Shown in pieces: positions 28,906 to 38,349 of a stretch of DNA of 64,000 nucleotides. The first letter of the stretch is position 1; every line of letters starts with the position of its first letter. A model generated the notes under the pieces. That model was not told the origin of the DNA. It did not search any database and saw only the letters and a list, made by a program, of their open reading frames with translations. This DNA is from SAR202 cluster bacterium (lineage in GTDB: Bacteria > Chloroflexota > Dehalococcoidia > Lucifugimonadales > UBA2962): assembly GCA_022447925.1 (NCBI GenBank), contig JAKUTS010000009.1, forward strand, positions 1 to 64,000, written 5' to 3'. The translations under genes and the position numbers were made by a program.

Positions 28906-30111
28906 ATGAATGCAAATAGCGAACATTCAAGCAATGTGATCAATGAGATTAGATCCAGGATAAAGAAAAAAGGCAAAATCTCATTCTCAGAATTTATGGA
29001 AGTAGCTTTGTATTTGCCTGGTTATGGTTACTATCGTTCGGATGAAAAACAACCCTATCAACAAGACTACTATACCAGTCCATCAGTTTCGCCTGTGTTT
29101 GGTGCTTGTATTGCAATTCAGTTACGTCAGATGTGGCTCTTGCTCGGTAAACCAAAAGAGTTTTCTGTCGTTGAGATGGGTTCGGGCAATGGTAATTTAT
29201 GTCGCGATATTACCAAGATTGCACCTAAATTGGATGTTGAATTTGCTAGCAGCTTAAAATATTTTCCTACTGATATCGATGACGAAGTTCCTAACCAGAT
29301 AACCGGCTGTGTCATTTCAAATGAACTATTAGATGCCCTTCCTGTCGCAAGATTTAGAATTATAGATGGTTCAATTCACGAGGTTTTCGTAGGTTTGGAT
29401 CATACAGGGAATATAATTGAACTTACAGATAAATGTTCTGATTTGCGAATAAATCAATATCTTAAGTCTCTGAAAAACCCCCTTACAAATGGCCAAAATG
29501 GTGAATTTAATGTTGGCATAGACCAATGGATGAGTAAGGTGTCCAATATTCTTAAGAGAGGGTTCGTGCTCACAATTGATTACGGAGGATATAAGGATGA
29601 TTTGTACTCTAAATCAAATGTTAAAGGAACTCTCCAGACGTATTATAAACATGTATACGGTTTGAGTCCGTATCAAAAAATTGGCCAACAGGATTTGACA
29701 GCAAAAGTAGACTTCTCGAGAGTAATACAAGCAGGCGAGGAAAATGGGATAGGTAACATTGGGCTTATCAATCAATCTGACTTTTTAATAAATAATGGAA
29801 TTGATCAAATGCAAAATCATCTTATGGGCATAAATCTAAATAGTAATGAGAAACAGGAAAATGTTTACGCAATCGATATGTTGCGTCGAGTAGAAAATCT
29901 TGGAGGATTCAAGGTCTTAATTCAGTTGAAAGATCAGGATGGGATAGATTTAGAAAAATTATGGACGTCTGTTAGTGACTTGGAGGCCTTTGCTCAATAC
30001 ACACCATTAAAGGTGGATGATCATATTAGCATACTACCCAGTCAATACTCGCATTCTTATATCGAAATTGACGATTTGTTTGAAGGTTTTACCGAAAGTT
30101 CTCAGAATTAG
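28906..30111 (+). CDS. MidA/NDUFAF7-family SAM-dependent methyltransferase
   Basis: This 401-residue protein matches the MidA (DUF185) family, whose eukaryotic member methylates an arginine of respiratory complex I. Diagnostic blocks are ISFSEFMEVALYLPGYGYY, DYYTSPSVSPVFGACIA, the SAM loop VVEMGSGNGNLCRDI and LTIDYGGYKDDLYS. An ISNELLDALPVARF motif is also family-typical. Its target here is unknown. Its last 4 bp overlap the convergent trmI. Confidence 0.9.
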   Translation: MNANSEHSSNVINEIRSRIKKKGKISFSEFMEVALYLPGYGYYRSDEKQPYQQDYYTSPSVSPVFGACIAIQLRQMWLLLGKPKEFSVVEMGSGNGNLCRDITKIAPKLDVEFASSLKYFPTDIDDEVPNQITGCVISNELLDALPVARFRIIDGSIHEVFVGLDHTGNIIELTDKCSDLRINQYLKSLKNPLTNGQNGEFNVGIDQWMSKVSNILKRGFVLTIDYGGYKDDLYSKSNVKGTLQTYYKHVYGLSPYQKIGQQDLTAKVDFSRVIQAGEENGIGNIGLINQSDFLINNGIDQMQNHLMGINLNSNEKQENVYAIDMLRRVENLGGFKVLIQLKDQDGIDLEKLWTSVSDLEAFAQYTPLKVDDHISILPSQYSHSYIEIDDLFEGFTESSQN

Positions 30112-30896
30112 CTTTTTAGCGCCACACATTTTCTGGCAGTCGTTATAAACCCAGTATGGCCTATCATTCGGTGGTCTGGCCTTATTGAACGCTGTGCTAC
30201 GTGCCATGATCTAACCATCAATTCAGATGTCTCTACTAGTGAGAAATTGGGATTTACTTTTAATGTCTCACTTAATTCGTGAACCTGCAGTATTGTAGGG
30301 AGAAAACTTACGAATATGCCCCCTAAAACAAGTGACTTAGATGCATTCTCCACAACTTTCCAAGGTTCTGGTAAATCTAATACAATTCTATCTAAATCAT
30401 CATGTTCAATTATGTTTGAAACGTCCCCAAGTTGAATAGATACATTAGTCATTCCAGGCAACATTTCCTCAACGTTTCTTCGTGCTCTGTCTATCATATC
30501 CTCTCTAATATCATAGGAGTACACATGGCCTTTATCACCGACGGCTCGCATTAGACTTATAGTGACAGCACCTGATCCGCAACCAGCCTCAAGGACTTTT
30601 GCTCCAGGAAATATGTCACCTGACACAAGAATAGCACCTAGATCTTTGGGATATACCACTGTGGCTGTTCTAGGCATTAACTTTGTGAAATCGCCCATTG
30701 TTGGATGTAAAGCTAACATTAAATTTCCCTGAGATGTTTTAATCCATGATCCTGGGGGTTTGTTGAGTAGGCTATCGTGTTTGAAATGACCGTTATGAGA
30801 ATTAAAAACCTCACCGTTTGTAAGCTTAACCATGTATTGTCGACCACGTCGGTCAATTAACAATGCAACGTCATCTGCTTTAAAATTCCCTTTAAT
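30108..30896 (-). CDS. trmI: tRNA (adenine-58-N1)-methyltransferase TrmI, probable AUU start
   Basis: TrmI methylates A58 in tRNAs. The SAM core is clear: KVLEAGCGSGAVTISLMRAVG, YSYDIREDMIDRARRN and LDLPEPWKVVENA. The first conventional start is a TTG at 30863, but it has no ribosome-binding site and cuts the conserved N-terminal strand. Reading upstream in frame gives FKADDVALLIDRRGRQYMVKL, which resembles the N-terminus of actinobacterial TrmI. The frame is closed by a TAG just upstream, and an ATT at 30896 has AGGAG six bases before it. I take ATT as the likely start, giving 262 residues. It is the last gene of the gcv run. Confidence 0.85.
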   Translation of the reverse strand: MKGNFKADDVALLIDRRGRQYMVKLTNGEVFNSHNGHFKHDSLLNKPPGSWIKTSQGNLMLALHPTMGDFTKLMPRTATVVYPKDLGAILVSGDIFPGAKVLEAGCGSGAVTISLMRAVGDKGHVYSYDIREDMIDRARRNVEEMLPGMTNVSIQLGDVSNIIEHDDLDRIVLDLPEPWKVVENASKSLVLGGIFVSFLPTILQVHELSETLKVNPNFSLVETSELMVRSWHVAQRSIRPDHRMIGHTGFITTARKCVALKS

Positions 30897-30920
30897 ACTT
30901 TTCTCCTAAGATAGTATTTG

Positions 30921-31379
30921 TTAACAAAGGTTATCGACTACTTCTAATAAACGATCAATATCTATGTCCTTTGCCCTTGTATAAATCTCTATGTATTTGA
31001 TTTCACCACTAAGATCTATGATAAAAACTCCTCTATCTGATGTTCCTCGATCTTCATTATAGATATCAAATTCTTTGGCTACTTGCCCTTTGGGATGGAA
31101 ATCTGAAAGCACAGGATAAGGCAGATTGCCTAATGAAGTTGAATAAGCAGTTTGGGTTGGTTGTGCATCACAACTAACTCCTAATATTTCCGTATTTAGT
31201 TTTTTAAATTTTGGGTATGCTGATCTAAAAACCGTCATTTGATTGTTACAACCCTTGGTAAAAGAAAATATATGGAATGAAAGCAGTATATTCTTTTCGC
31301 CAATGTAATCAGTTAGTTTGTGAATATTTCCGTGTTGATCAAGCATTTCAAAGTTGAAGGCTTGTGATCCAATTTTCAT
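30921..31379 (-). CDS. Peroxiredoxin (AhpC/TSA family)
   Basis: The 152-residue thiol peroxidase has the AhpC/TSA fold: GSQAFNFEMLDQHGNIHKLTDY, the active-site segment FTKGCNNQMTVFR with the peroxidatic Cys, and LPYPVLSDFHPKGQVAKEF. The usual Pro of P-x-x-x-T-x-x-C is Ile here, and no standard resolving Cys position is obvious apart from VSCDAQ and the C-terminal Cys. It lies 24 bp after gcvPB and may protect the glycine-cleavage enzymes; that is inference. Confidence 0.85.
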   Translation of the reverse strand: MKIGSQAFNFEMLDQHGNIHKLTDYIGEKNILLSFHIFSFTKGCNNQMTVFRSAYPKFKKLNTEILGVSCDAQPTQTAYSTSLGNLPYPVLSDFHPKGQVAKEFDIYNEDRGTSDRGVFIIDLSGEIKYIEIYTRAKDIDIDRLLEVVDNLC

Positions 31380-31403
31380 AAAACTAGGCTCCAGGGATTT
31401 CGG

Positions 31404-32894
31404 TTACTTATTCCATCTGAGATCTGGTTCTCGTGCGGCTAAAGCTTCGTCTAGGCGAGTATTAGGTGTGTTATGTGGTGCGTCTTTAAGCAAAGAAGGG
31501 TCTTCTGAAGCTTCCTGGGCAATCAGCTTCATAATATCTATAAATTCATCTATAGTTTCTTTAGATTCAGTCTCGGTTGGTTCTATCATTAGTGCTTCCT
31601 CAACGATTAGCGGGAAATACATGGTTGGGGGGTGAATGCCATAATCAATCAATCTTTTCGAAACATCTAATGCGGTTATGCCATTATCACGTTTTAAATT
31701 TCTCGCTGAGAAAACGACTTCATGCATGCAGGTTCGATCATAGGGCAAATCAAAAACACCCTTTAATTGTGATCGTATGTAATTTGCATTTATAACTGCA
31801 TCCTCACTAACTTTTGGCACGCCTTGCTTTCCTAGCGTTCTAATATAGGCGTATGCTCTTACTAAAGCGCCAAAATTTCCATGAAATGCACCCATTTTAC
31901 CTATAGTTTTCTTCGGGCTCGTAAATGTAAAGAACTCATTGTTTAATTTGTCAGATTGACGATCTATTACTGGTGTCGGAAGAAATGGCAATATACGCTC
32001 ACTGACCATCACAGCCCCCGCACCTGGTCCACCTCCACCATGAGGTTGAGTAAATGTTTTGTGTAGATTTGAGTGTAATATATCGAAACCTAAATCCCCT
32101 GGTTTAAGCTTGCCAACAAGTGCATTAAGGTTTGCGCCATCACCATATATTATTCCGCCAGCATCTCTAACCATGTTTACAACTTCAAGTATGTTTGTAT
32201 CAAATAAACCAAGTGTACTTGGCTGAGTCAGCATGAATCCGGCTATCTCATCTGATAGAACGTATTTCAATCCTTCAATGTCAGTATTCCCGTTGGAATC
32301 GGTGTTCAATGATATGACCTCAAATCCAGCCATAACAGCAGAAGCAGGATTAGTGCCATGAGCACTATCAGGAACGAGTATTTTGGTTCTTTTTGTATCG
32401 CCATTTCCTTGGTGATAAGCTCGTGTCATTAGCATTCCTGCGAGTTCACCTTCTGCACCCGCCATAGGTGCTAATGAAGTGCCAGCCATGCCTGTTATCT
32501 CAGCTAGGATGCTTTGTAGATGATGCATTAACTTTAATGCTCCCTGGACAGTCGATTCTTCCTGCAGAGGATGAATTTCGGAAAATCCTGGCAATGCAGC
32601 AATGTCATCATTTACCTTGGGGTTATATTTCATAGTACAGCTGCCCAGCGGGTAGAAGTTGTGATCAATAGAAAAGTTGAAAGTACTAATTTGCGTTAAG
32701 TAACGTACAATCTCGCTCTCACTCAGCTCGGGCATGTCCAATGATTCTCTTAGTAGGTCCTTGGGTGGGCCATCTTGGATAGGCACGTCTAGTTTTGGTA
32801 ATGTTGTACCTATACGACCAGCAACACTTCTGTCCATACTTAGTCGTCTTTTTGAATCATTTGTATTTATAGGATTATTTTTCATTAGACTCAA
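31404..32894 (-). CDS. gcvPB: Glycine dehydrogenase (decarboxylating) subunit 2
   Basis: The 496-residue subunit carries the PLP lysine in NLHKTFTQPHGGGGPGAG. With GcvPA it decarboxylates glycine and loads the aminomethyl group onto lipoyl-GcvH. The GSCTMKYNP and DSAHGTNPASAVMAGF blocks are typical of the C-terminal half of the P protein. Its start overlaps the end of gcvPA by 4 bp. Confidence 0.97.
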   Translation of the reverse strand: MSLMKNNPINTNDSKRRLSMDRSVAGRIGTTLPKLDVPIQDGPPKDLLRESLDMPELSESEIVRYLTQISTFNFSIDHNFYPLGSCTMKYNPKVNDDIAALPGFSEIHPLQEESTVQGALKLMHHLQSILAEITGMAGTSLAPMAGAEGELAGMLMTRAYHQGNGDTKRTKILVPDSAHGTNPASAVMAGFEVISLNTDSNGNTDIEGLKYVLSDEIAGFMLTQPSTLGLFDTNILEVVNMVRDAGGIIYGDGANLNALVGKLKPGDLGFDILHSNLHKTFTQPHGGGGPGAGAVMVSERILPFLPTPVIDRQSDKLNNEFFTFTSPKKTIGKMGAFHGNFGALVRAYAYIRTLGKQGVPKVSEDAVINANYIRSQLKGVFDLPYDRTCMHEVVFSARNLKRDNGITALDVSKRLIDYGIHPPTMYFPLIVEEALMIEPTETESKETIDEFIDIMKLIAQEASEDPSLLKDAPHNTPNTRLDEALAAREPDLRWNK

Positions 32895-34237
32895 TTTTCC
32901 TCACCGATTTCCCTTAGCGCAGTAACTAGTGAATCGATTTCTTGTCTACTGTTGGTCTCTGTAACACAAATCAACATTCCATTTTTAGTTTGACTACTGA
33001 CGTCAATTCCACCGATTATTTTTTTACTTAGTAAATTTTTATTAATTTTGTCAGGCGATATTGGGCAAGAAATCACGAATTCCCTGAAGAATGGCTTATC
33101 TAAGTTAACGGAGTAACCTTGGATGTCATTTATTTGAGAAGCAGCATAATGAGCTTTTTGATAACAAAGGTTGGCAATATGCTTTAGTCCTTGTTTACCT
33201 TGAGAGATCATGTAAATTGTTGACATTAAAGCTATTAACCCGACGGATGTGCATATGTTAGATGTGGCTCTATCTCTCCTAATATGCTGTTCCCGAGTTT
33301 GCAGAGTTAACACATATCCACTTTCGCCATTTGTGTCCTTAGTACGACCGACTATTCGACCTGGCATTTGCCTGATGTAATCCTGTTTACATGCAAATAA
33401 CCCAACATAAGGACCACCATATGAAGGAGATATACCTAAAGATTGCCCCTCGGCAACCACAATATCTGCTCCATAGTCTGCGGGAGGTTTATACATACCC
33501 AAAGATATCGGATCTGTTACAACGATTAGTAATCCGCCTGCTTTGTGTATCTCATTGGATAATTCAGTTAAATCTTCGAAATAACCAAAATAATTTGGCT
33601 GCTGTACTATTAAGCAGGCATGACTTTCATTTGAACTGACAAATCCATCTTTTGCCGAATCTATCTTTATACCTGGTGCATCTAAAAAGGTCTTTAGTAC
33701 GTCTCTATAGTGCGGAGATACTGAATCCATTACGTTGATAGCACTTTTCTTAGTAACTCTGCAGGCCATTAACACTGCTTCTGATAGAGCCGTAGATCCG
33801 TCATACATTCCGGCATTAGCAACATCCATGCCAGTAAGCTGGCACACCATCGACTGAAATTCAAAATGGACTTGTAGTGTGCCTTGTGAAACTTCAGGTT
33901 GATAAGGGGTATAGCAGGTCATAAATTCTGATCGCAAAGCTAGTCTATTCACAATTGAAGGTATGAAATGCCTGTATGCTCCCGAACCAAGGAAAGATGC
34001 GTAGTCTCCAGGTACAGCATTTAAACCGGCAAGCTTTTCCATCTCCTTTACCAATTCCATCTCAGAGATAGCATCCGGAATTTTTAGTTCGGGATTTAAG
34101 TACGTTTCTGGTATGTCTTTAAAAAGATCGTCTACCGTTTTTACACCTATCGCCGCGAGCATTTCTCTACGGTCATTTTCGGTGTTAGGAGTGTACGGTG
34201 ATGAGAATTTTAAATCTTGGTTTTGATCAGCACTCAT
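32891..34237 (-). CDS. gcvPA: Glycine dehydrogenase (decarboxylating) subunit 1
   Basis: This 448-residue subunit is the N-terminal half of the two-gene P protein. Family blocks include FLGSGAYRHFIPSIV, TPYQPEVSQGTLQVHFEFQ, VANAGMYDGSTALSEAVLMA and SNICTSVGL. An open frame extends to 34303 inside gcvH, but the ATG at 34237, 14 bp after the gcvH stop, gives the normal N-terminus (YTPNTENDRREML), so I used it. Confidence 0.96.
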   Translation of the reverse strand: MSADQNQDLKFSSPYTPNTENDRREMLAAIGVKTVDDLFKDIPETYLNPELKIPDAISEMELVKEMEKLAGLNAVPGDYASFLGSGAYRHFIPSIVNRLALRSEFMTCYTPYQPEVSQGTLQVHFEFQSMVCQLTGMDVANAGMYDGSTALSEAVLMACRVTKKSAINVMDSVSPHYRDVLKTFLDAPGIKIDSAKDGFVSSNESHACLIVQQPNYFGYFEDLTELSNEIHKAGGLLIVVTDPISLGMYKPPADYGADIVVAEGQSLGISPSYGGPYVGLFACKQDYIRQMPGRIVGRTKDTNGESGYVLTLQTREQHIRRDRATSNICTSVGLIALMSTIYMISQGKQGLKHIANLCYQKAHYAASQINDIQGYSVNLDKPFFREFVISCPISPDKINKNLLSKKIIGGIDVSSQTKNGMLICVTETNSRQEIDSLVTALREIGEEN

Positions 34238-34250
34238 TTTTAACTTAATG

Positions 34251-34634
34251 TTACTGTGATTCCGTGAATTTCTTGTAGTCTGTGGATGACATAAGGCTAT
34301 CAAGTTCCTGTAAATTGGTTGGCAATATCTTTATCAACCAACCATCTCCATACGCATCTTGGTTAACTAGTTCCGGTTTTGAAACTAGATTTTCATTTAC
34401 CTTAACGATTGATCCACTTATAGGAGAATAAAGATCTGAAACTGCTTTAACTGATTCTATTTCTCCAAATTTTGTAAATTGTTTTACTTCTGCTCCAACA
34501 TCCGGTAATTCTACAAATACAACATCTCCAAGAGTCTCTGCAGCGAAGTCTGTTATACCTACTATAACCTCTCCATTATTTTCTGAATTAACCCATTCAT
34601 GTTCTTCTGAATATTTAAATTCCGAAGGATTCAT
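34251..34634 (-). CDS. gcvH: Glycine cleavage system H protein
   Basis: GcvH (127 aa) carries the lipoyl arm that shuttles the aminomethyl group between the P and T proteins. The lipoylated Lys63 lies in GEIESVKAVSDLYSP. The N-terminal EEHEWV and GITDFAAETLGDVVFVELP are standard. It sits 24 bp after gcvT. No lipoate synthesis or ligase gene is in the window. Confidence 0.97.
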   Translation of the reverse strand: MNPSEFKYSEEHEWVNSENNGEVIVGITDFAAETLGDVVFVELPDVGAEVKQFTKFGEIESVKAVSDLYSPISGSIVKVNENLVSKPELVNQDAYGDGWLIKILPTNLQELDSLMSSTDYKKFTESQ

Positions 34635-34658
34635 TAAATCACCTCTTGATTCACAGCT

Positions 34659-35741
34659 TTAACTATTTCTAGAGTAGAAAGGTATTTTTGTCATTTCCAC
34701 ATCTGTGAGTTGTCCTCTTATATCACACTTTATCCCTTTATGGTTATCAATTAGATCGGTTCTGACGTAGCCTAAAGCAATATTTCTATCAAGTGTCGGA
34801 GAATAAGTTCCAGATGTTATATGACCTACCTGTTCATTTTCGTGAGTTAGCGTATAACCAGGCCTCGCAGCTCGATTACCGCTTACAAGCAACCCCACTA
34901 ACCTTTTATCTGGCCCGGTAGAACTAATTTTTCTTAAAGCAGGTCCTGCGATATATTCTTCCTTATCACAATCCACAAATTTCTCTAGGCCGGCTTCAAA
35001 AGGGTTTACAGTTATATCCATGTCATTTCCGTGCAATAGTAACCCAGCCTCTAGTCTTAGTAGATCCCGTGAACCAAGTCCACATGGTTTTGCCCCACTA
35101 TCGACTAATACATTCCATATGTGAGCAGCTTTAGACTCTGGTACAAATATCTCAACACCATCTTCACCTGTATAACCCGTCCTTGCAATCATTACTTTGG
35201 TTCCATCAAATGACTCTTCAGAGAAATTAAACATTTTTAATAACGATATATCACTCTGAACGTGGCTATTTAGTGTTTCTATGCCTGTTGGTCCTTGTAA
35301 AGCGATCATTGCTTGCTGATTGGTTATATCAGTTATAGAGACATTGTTATTAGTTGTATGTTGATTTAGCCACTCAATGACAGAAGTTTTGTTCGAAGCG
35401 TTAGGAACGAGTAAAAAGTGATCAGCATCAAATTTATATACAATGCAGTCGTCGATGATTCCGCCATAGATATTACAAATAACTCCGTACCTGGCTCGGT
35501 TTGGTTTAAGTTTAATAACATCGACGCTGAGAGTTCTGTTGAGGAAATCAGAGGATGAGGGACCAGTTATATCTAATCTACCCATATGTGATACATCAAA
35601 TAGACCACAATTATTTCGCACCGCTTTTACTTCGTCGATGATTCCACTGTACTGAACGGGCATATCCCAGCCAGCAAATGGTACCATTCTTGCGCCATTT
35701 TCAACATGAATTTTATTTAACGGAGTTTTAAGTAGACTCAT
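34659..35741 (-). CDS. gcvT: Glycine cleavage system aminomethyltransferase (T protein)
   Basis: GcvT (360 aa) transfers the methylene group to tetrahydrofolate and releases ammonia. Family blocks are MVPFAGWDMPVQYSG, FDVSHMGRLDITGP, ARTGYTGEDGVEIF, GLGSRDLLRLEAGL and GHITSGTYSPTL. It is the first gcv gene and lies 7 bp after an LLM oxidoreductase gene. I saw no glycine riboswitch upstream; the gene is inside a longer transcription unit. Confidence 0.97.
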   Translation of the reverse strand: MSLLKTPLNKIHVENGARMVPFAGWDMPVQYSGIIDEVKAVRNNCGLFDVSHMGRLDITGPSSSDFLNRTLSVDVIKLKPNRARYGVICNIYGGIIDDCIVYKFDADHFLLVPNASNKTSVIEWLNQHTTNNNVSITDITNQQAMIALQGPTGIETLNSHVQSDISLLKMFNFSEESFDGTKVMIARTGYTGEDGVEIFVPESKAAHIWNVLVDSGAKPCGLGSRDLLRLEAGLLLHGNDMDITVNPFEAGLEKFVDCDKEEYIAGPALRKISSTGPDKRLVGLLVSGNRAARPGYTLTHENEQVGHITSGTYSPTLDRNIALGYVRTDLIDNHKGIKCDIRGQLTDVEMTKIPFYSRNS

Positions 35742-35748
35742 ATTAACT

Positions 35749-36639
35749 TTATTGTATTATCTCATTAATGAATGCTTTTAATGCGTCTAGATGATCGTTT
35801 ATTGATGTTAAATTTGCACCCATTGTATTGATTGATAGGTGAGTTGCCCCATATCCTATCCATGATTGAGCAGAATCAGCCCACCCGTTTTCTGGTTTTT
35901 CTGATTCAGAGAGAATTTTTTCTATGCCAATCTGACTAATTGATCTATCAGCTTGATTAGCAGATTTTTTGATTGAGTCGAGCATGATTTTTGATTGTAT
36001 ATCCGGGAACGGAGAATAACCCGGGTATATCCACCCATCGCCCATCTTACCGATTCTTTCCATGACACTATTAGCTGCACCGCCAAACCATATAGGTATT
36101 GGACGTTGTATTGGTAGGGGATTGATTCCGACTTCATTTAATTGATGCCAATTGCCCGTGAAGTTAATTAGTTCTTTAGTCCATAACTCTCGAAGTACTG
36201 ATACTTGTTCCTCTATTCTGGCACCACGGTTTGTAAATTCAGTATTAAGAGCCTCGAACTCTACGTGATTCCACCCTACACCCACTCCAAGACGTAACCT
36301 TCCATTGCTTAGAATGTCTAATTCTGCAGCTTGTTTTGCCACTAAAGCTGTATCTCTTTGTGGCAAAACTAAAATGCCGGTTGCCAATTCTATTTTTGTT
36401 GTGATTGCAGCCATGTAACCAAACAGAACCATGACTTCGTGAAATGAGTCTTCAAGTCTGTAAGCTCCCTTCCAATTTGGTCGATTTGCGGTGTCTGCAC
36501 CTAAAACATGATCATAAATTAGTATATGGTCGTACCCCATTGATTCTACTGAAGTGACATATTTTGTCACTAAATCAGGGTCGTTACCGATCTCGGTCTG
36601 TGGAAACACCACACCTATTTTTGTCTTTAATTTAGTCAA
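35749..36639 (-). CDS. LLM-class flavin-dependent oxidoreductase
   Basis: The 296-residue protein belongs to the luciferase-like (LLM) superfamily, which uses FMN or F420. The core blocks are GVVFPQTEIG, YDHILIYDH, ELATGILVLPQRD, LAKQAAELDILSNGRLRLGVGVGWN and GDGWIYPGY. The pattern is closest to the F420-type TIGR03619-like group, but cofactor choice is not certain from sequence. It lies between nadE and gcvT with gaps of 6 and 7 bp. Substrate unknown. Confidence 0.85.
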   Translation of the reverse strand: MTKLKTKIGVVFPQTEIGNDPDLVTKYVTSVESMGYDHILIYDHVLGADTANRPNWKGAYRLEDSFHEVMVLFGYMAAITTKIELATGILVLPQRDTALVAKQAAELDILSNGRLRLGVGVGWNHVEFEALNTEFTNRGARIEEQVSVLRELWTKELINFTGNWHQLNEVGINPLPIQRPIPIWFGGAANSVMERIGKMGDGWIYPGYSPFPDIQSKIMLDSIKKSANQADRSISQIGIEKILSESEKPENGWADSAQSWIGYGATHLSINTMGANLTSINDHLDALKAFINEIIQ

Positions 36640-36645
36640 TTTAAA

Positions 36646-38298
36646 TTAGTATGATTTATAACGATTTACTATTGGCATACGTCTATCTCTGCCGAAGTTG
36701 CGCTCCGTTATTTTAACTCCTGGGGGAGTTTGTCTTCTTTTATGCTCTGAGTTGTCTACCAAGTTAATAACTTTTTTTACCATCTCCTCGTCTTGGCCTT
36801 CGGAAATTATGTCTGTATAAGTTTTATCATCTTCTACATATGCTTTTAAAATCTCGTCAAGTTGGTCGTAGGGTGGTAAAGAATCTTCATCGAGTTGATT
36901 CGGCTTGAGCTCCGCACTTGGAGGCTTTCGAATGATCTCCATCGGTATTACAGTATTAATGCTGTTTCGATAGTTGCATAGTTTATAAACTAATGTTTTT
37001 GGAACGTCTTTAATCACAGCAAAACCACCTGCCATATCTCCATACAAAGTAGCATAACCGGTTGCATATTCACTCTTGTTTCCAGTAGTCAAAGCCAACC
37101 AACCAAACTTGTTTGACATTGCCATAACTAGAGTTCCCCTAGTTCTGGATTGCAAATTTTCTTCAGCTATATTTGGCTTAGCCTTTTTGAATAGACCTTT
37201 TAATGTGGATAAGTATTCTGAAAAAACTGGTTCAATAGATGTTTTAAGTAATTCAATGCCTAGGTTTTCTGCTAGTGATTCACTATCTGTAACGCTTCCT
37301 TCTGAGGAATACCGAGATGGCATAGAAAGTCCGACCACATTTTCGCTCCCTAGTGCATCAACGGCTATGGTTGTAACTAGCGCTGAATCAATGCCGCCTG
37401 AGATAGCTACTATGACTTTTTCGAACCCTGACTTATTCACATAATCCTTGGTTCCAGTTACAAGTGCAGAATAAACTTCTTCTAGGTCATCCATCGGTTC
37501 TTTCAAGCTGGCTCTGCTGTTTTTTTCGGTATCAAAGTTGCTAACCTTGCATTTTTTGGTAGAAGGATCTTCCTCTAAGCTAATATCAAATATTAGGTTG
37601 TCTTCAGAAAACTGTGATGCCCTTGCAAGCACTTCGCCATCAGTGGAAACCATGACACTAGTCCCATCAAAAACTAATTCGTCCTGCCCTCCAACTAAAT
37701 TAACATATGCCAAAGCCAAATTATGGTCTACAGCTCTCCTAGACAATAACGCTTCTCTTTGTTCTCGTTTTCCTCTGTGATATGGAGATGCATTAATATT
37801 TATCAGCAATTTTGCGCCAGATTTGCTTTGAGTTTCAACTGGACCGTTATCAGACCAAATGTCTTCACATATGTTGATTGCAGTTTTAATTCCGTTTATG
37901 TCGTAGGTTGTTGGTTCAGTTCCTGGGGTGAAATATCGCTGCTCGTCAAACACTCCATAATTTGGCAAGATCATCTTTCTATATGTGCCTATTACGGTCT
38001 TGTCATTAATTATTGCAGCAGAGTTGTAAATGGCATCCTTGTCCCTGTCTATATACCCGACTACAACATATATATTTTCTGAAGCTGAGACTATTCGTTT
38101 AAGGGCTGCCAGATTATCATCAACGAACTGGGTTTTAAATATGAGATCTTCAGGAGGATATCCTGTAATAGATAATTCGGGAAAGGCTATTAGTTCAACT
38201 TCTAAATCTTTCGCTGATTTAATTCGCCGCAGGATTCGATCGATGTTTCCATCTATGTCTCCGACAGTTACATTAATCTGTGATAGAGCGATGCGCAT
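36646..38298 (-). CDS. nadE: Glutamine-dependent NAD+ synthase
   Basis: The 550-residue enzyme amidates deamido-NAD+ with ammonia from glutamine. The N-terminal nitrilase-like domain has the Glu-Lys-Cys triad (FPELSITGY, YRKMILPN, INICEDIW). The C-terminal synthase domain has the ATP loop VAISGGIDSALV and LTTGNKSEYATGYATLYGDM. It lies 51 bp after an aminotransferase gene and 6 bp before an LLM oxidoreductase gene. Confidence 0.96.
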   Translation of the reverse strand: MRIALSQINVTVGDIDGNIDRILRRIKSAKDLEVELIAFPELSITGYPPEDLIFKTQFVDDNLAALKRIVSASENIYVVVGYIDRDKDAIYNSAAIINDKTVIGTYRKMILPNYGVFDEQRYFTPGTEPTTYDINGIKTAINICEDIWSDNGPVETQSKSGAKLLININASPYHRGKREQREALLSRRAVDHNLALAYVNLVGGQDELVFDGTSVMVSTDGEVLARASQFSEDNLIFDISLEEDPSTKKCKVSNFDTEKNSRASLKEPMDDLEEVYSALVTGTKDYVNKSGFEKVIVAISGGIDSALVTTIAVDALGSENVVGLSMPSRYSSEGSVTDSESLAENLGIELLKTSIEPVFSEYLSTLKGLFKKAKPNIAEENLQSRTRGTLVMAMSNKFGWLALTTGNKSEYATGYATLYGDMAGGFAVIKDVPKTLVYKLCNYRNSINTVIPMEIIRKPPSAELKPNQLDEDSLPPYDQLDEILKAYVEDDKTYTDIISEGQDEEMVKKVINLVDNSEHKRRQTPPGVKITERNFGRDRRMPIVNRYKSY

Positions 38299-38349
38299 TT
38301 AGAATGTCCGATTGTCTATTATTCTTTTTTAAAGAAACTTCGAATGTTA

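Noticed and set aside
35742-35748. Glycine riboswitch before gcvT
   Set aside because: Only 7 bp separate gcvT from the LLM gene, so there is no room for one.
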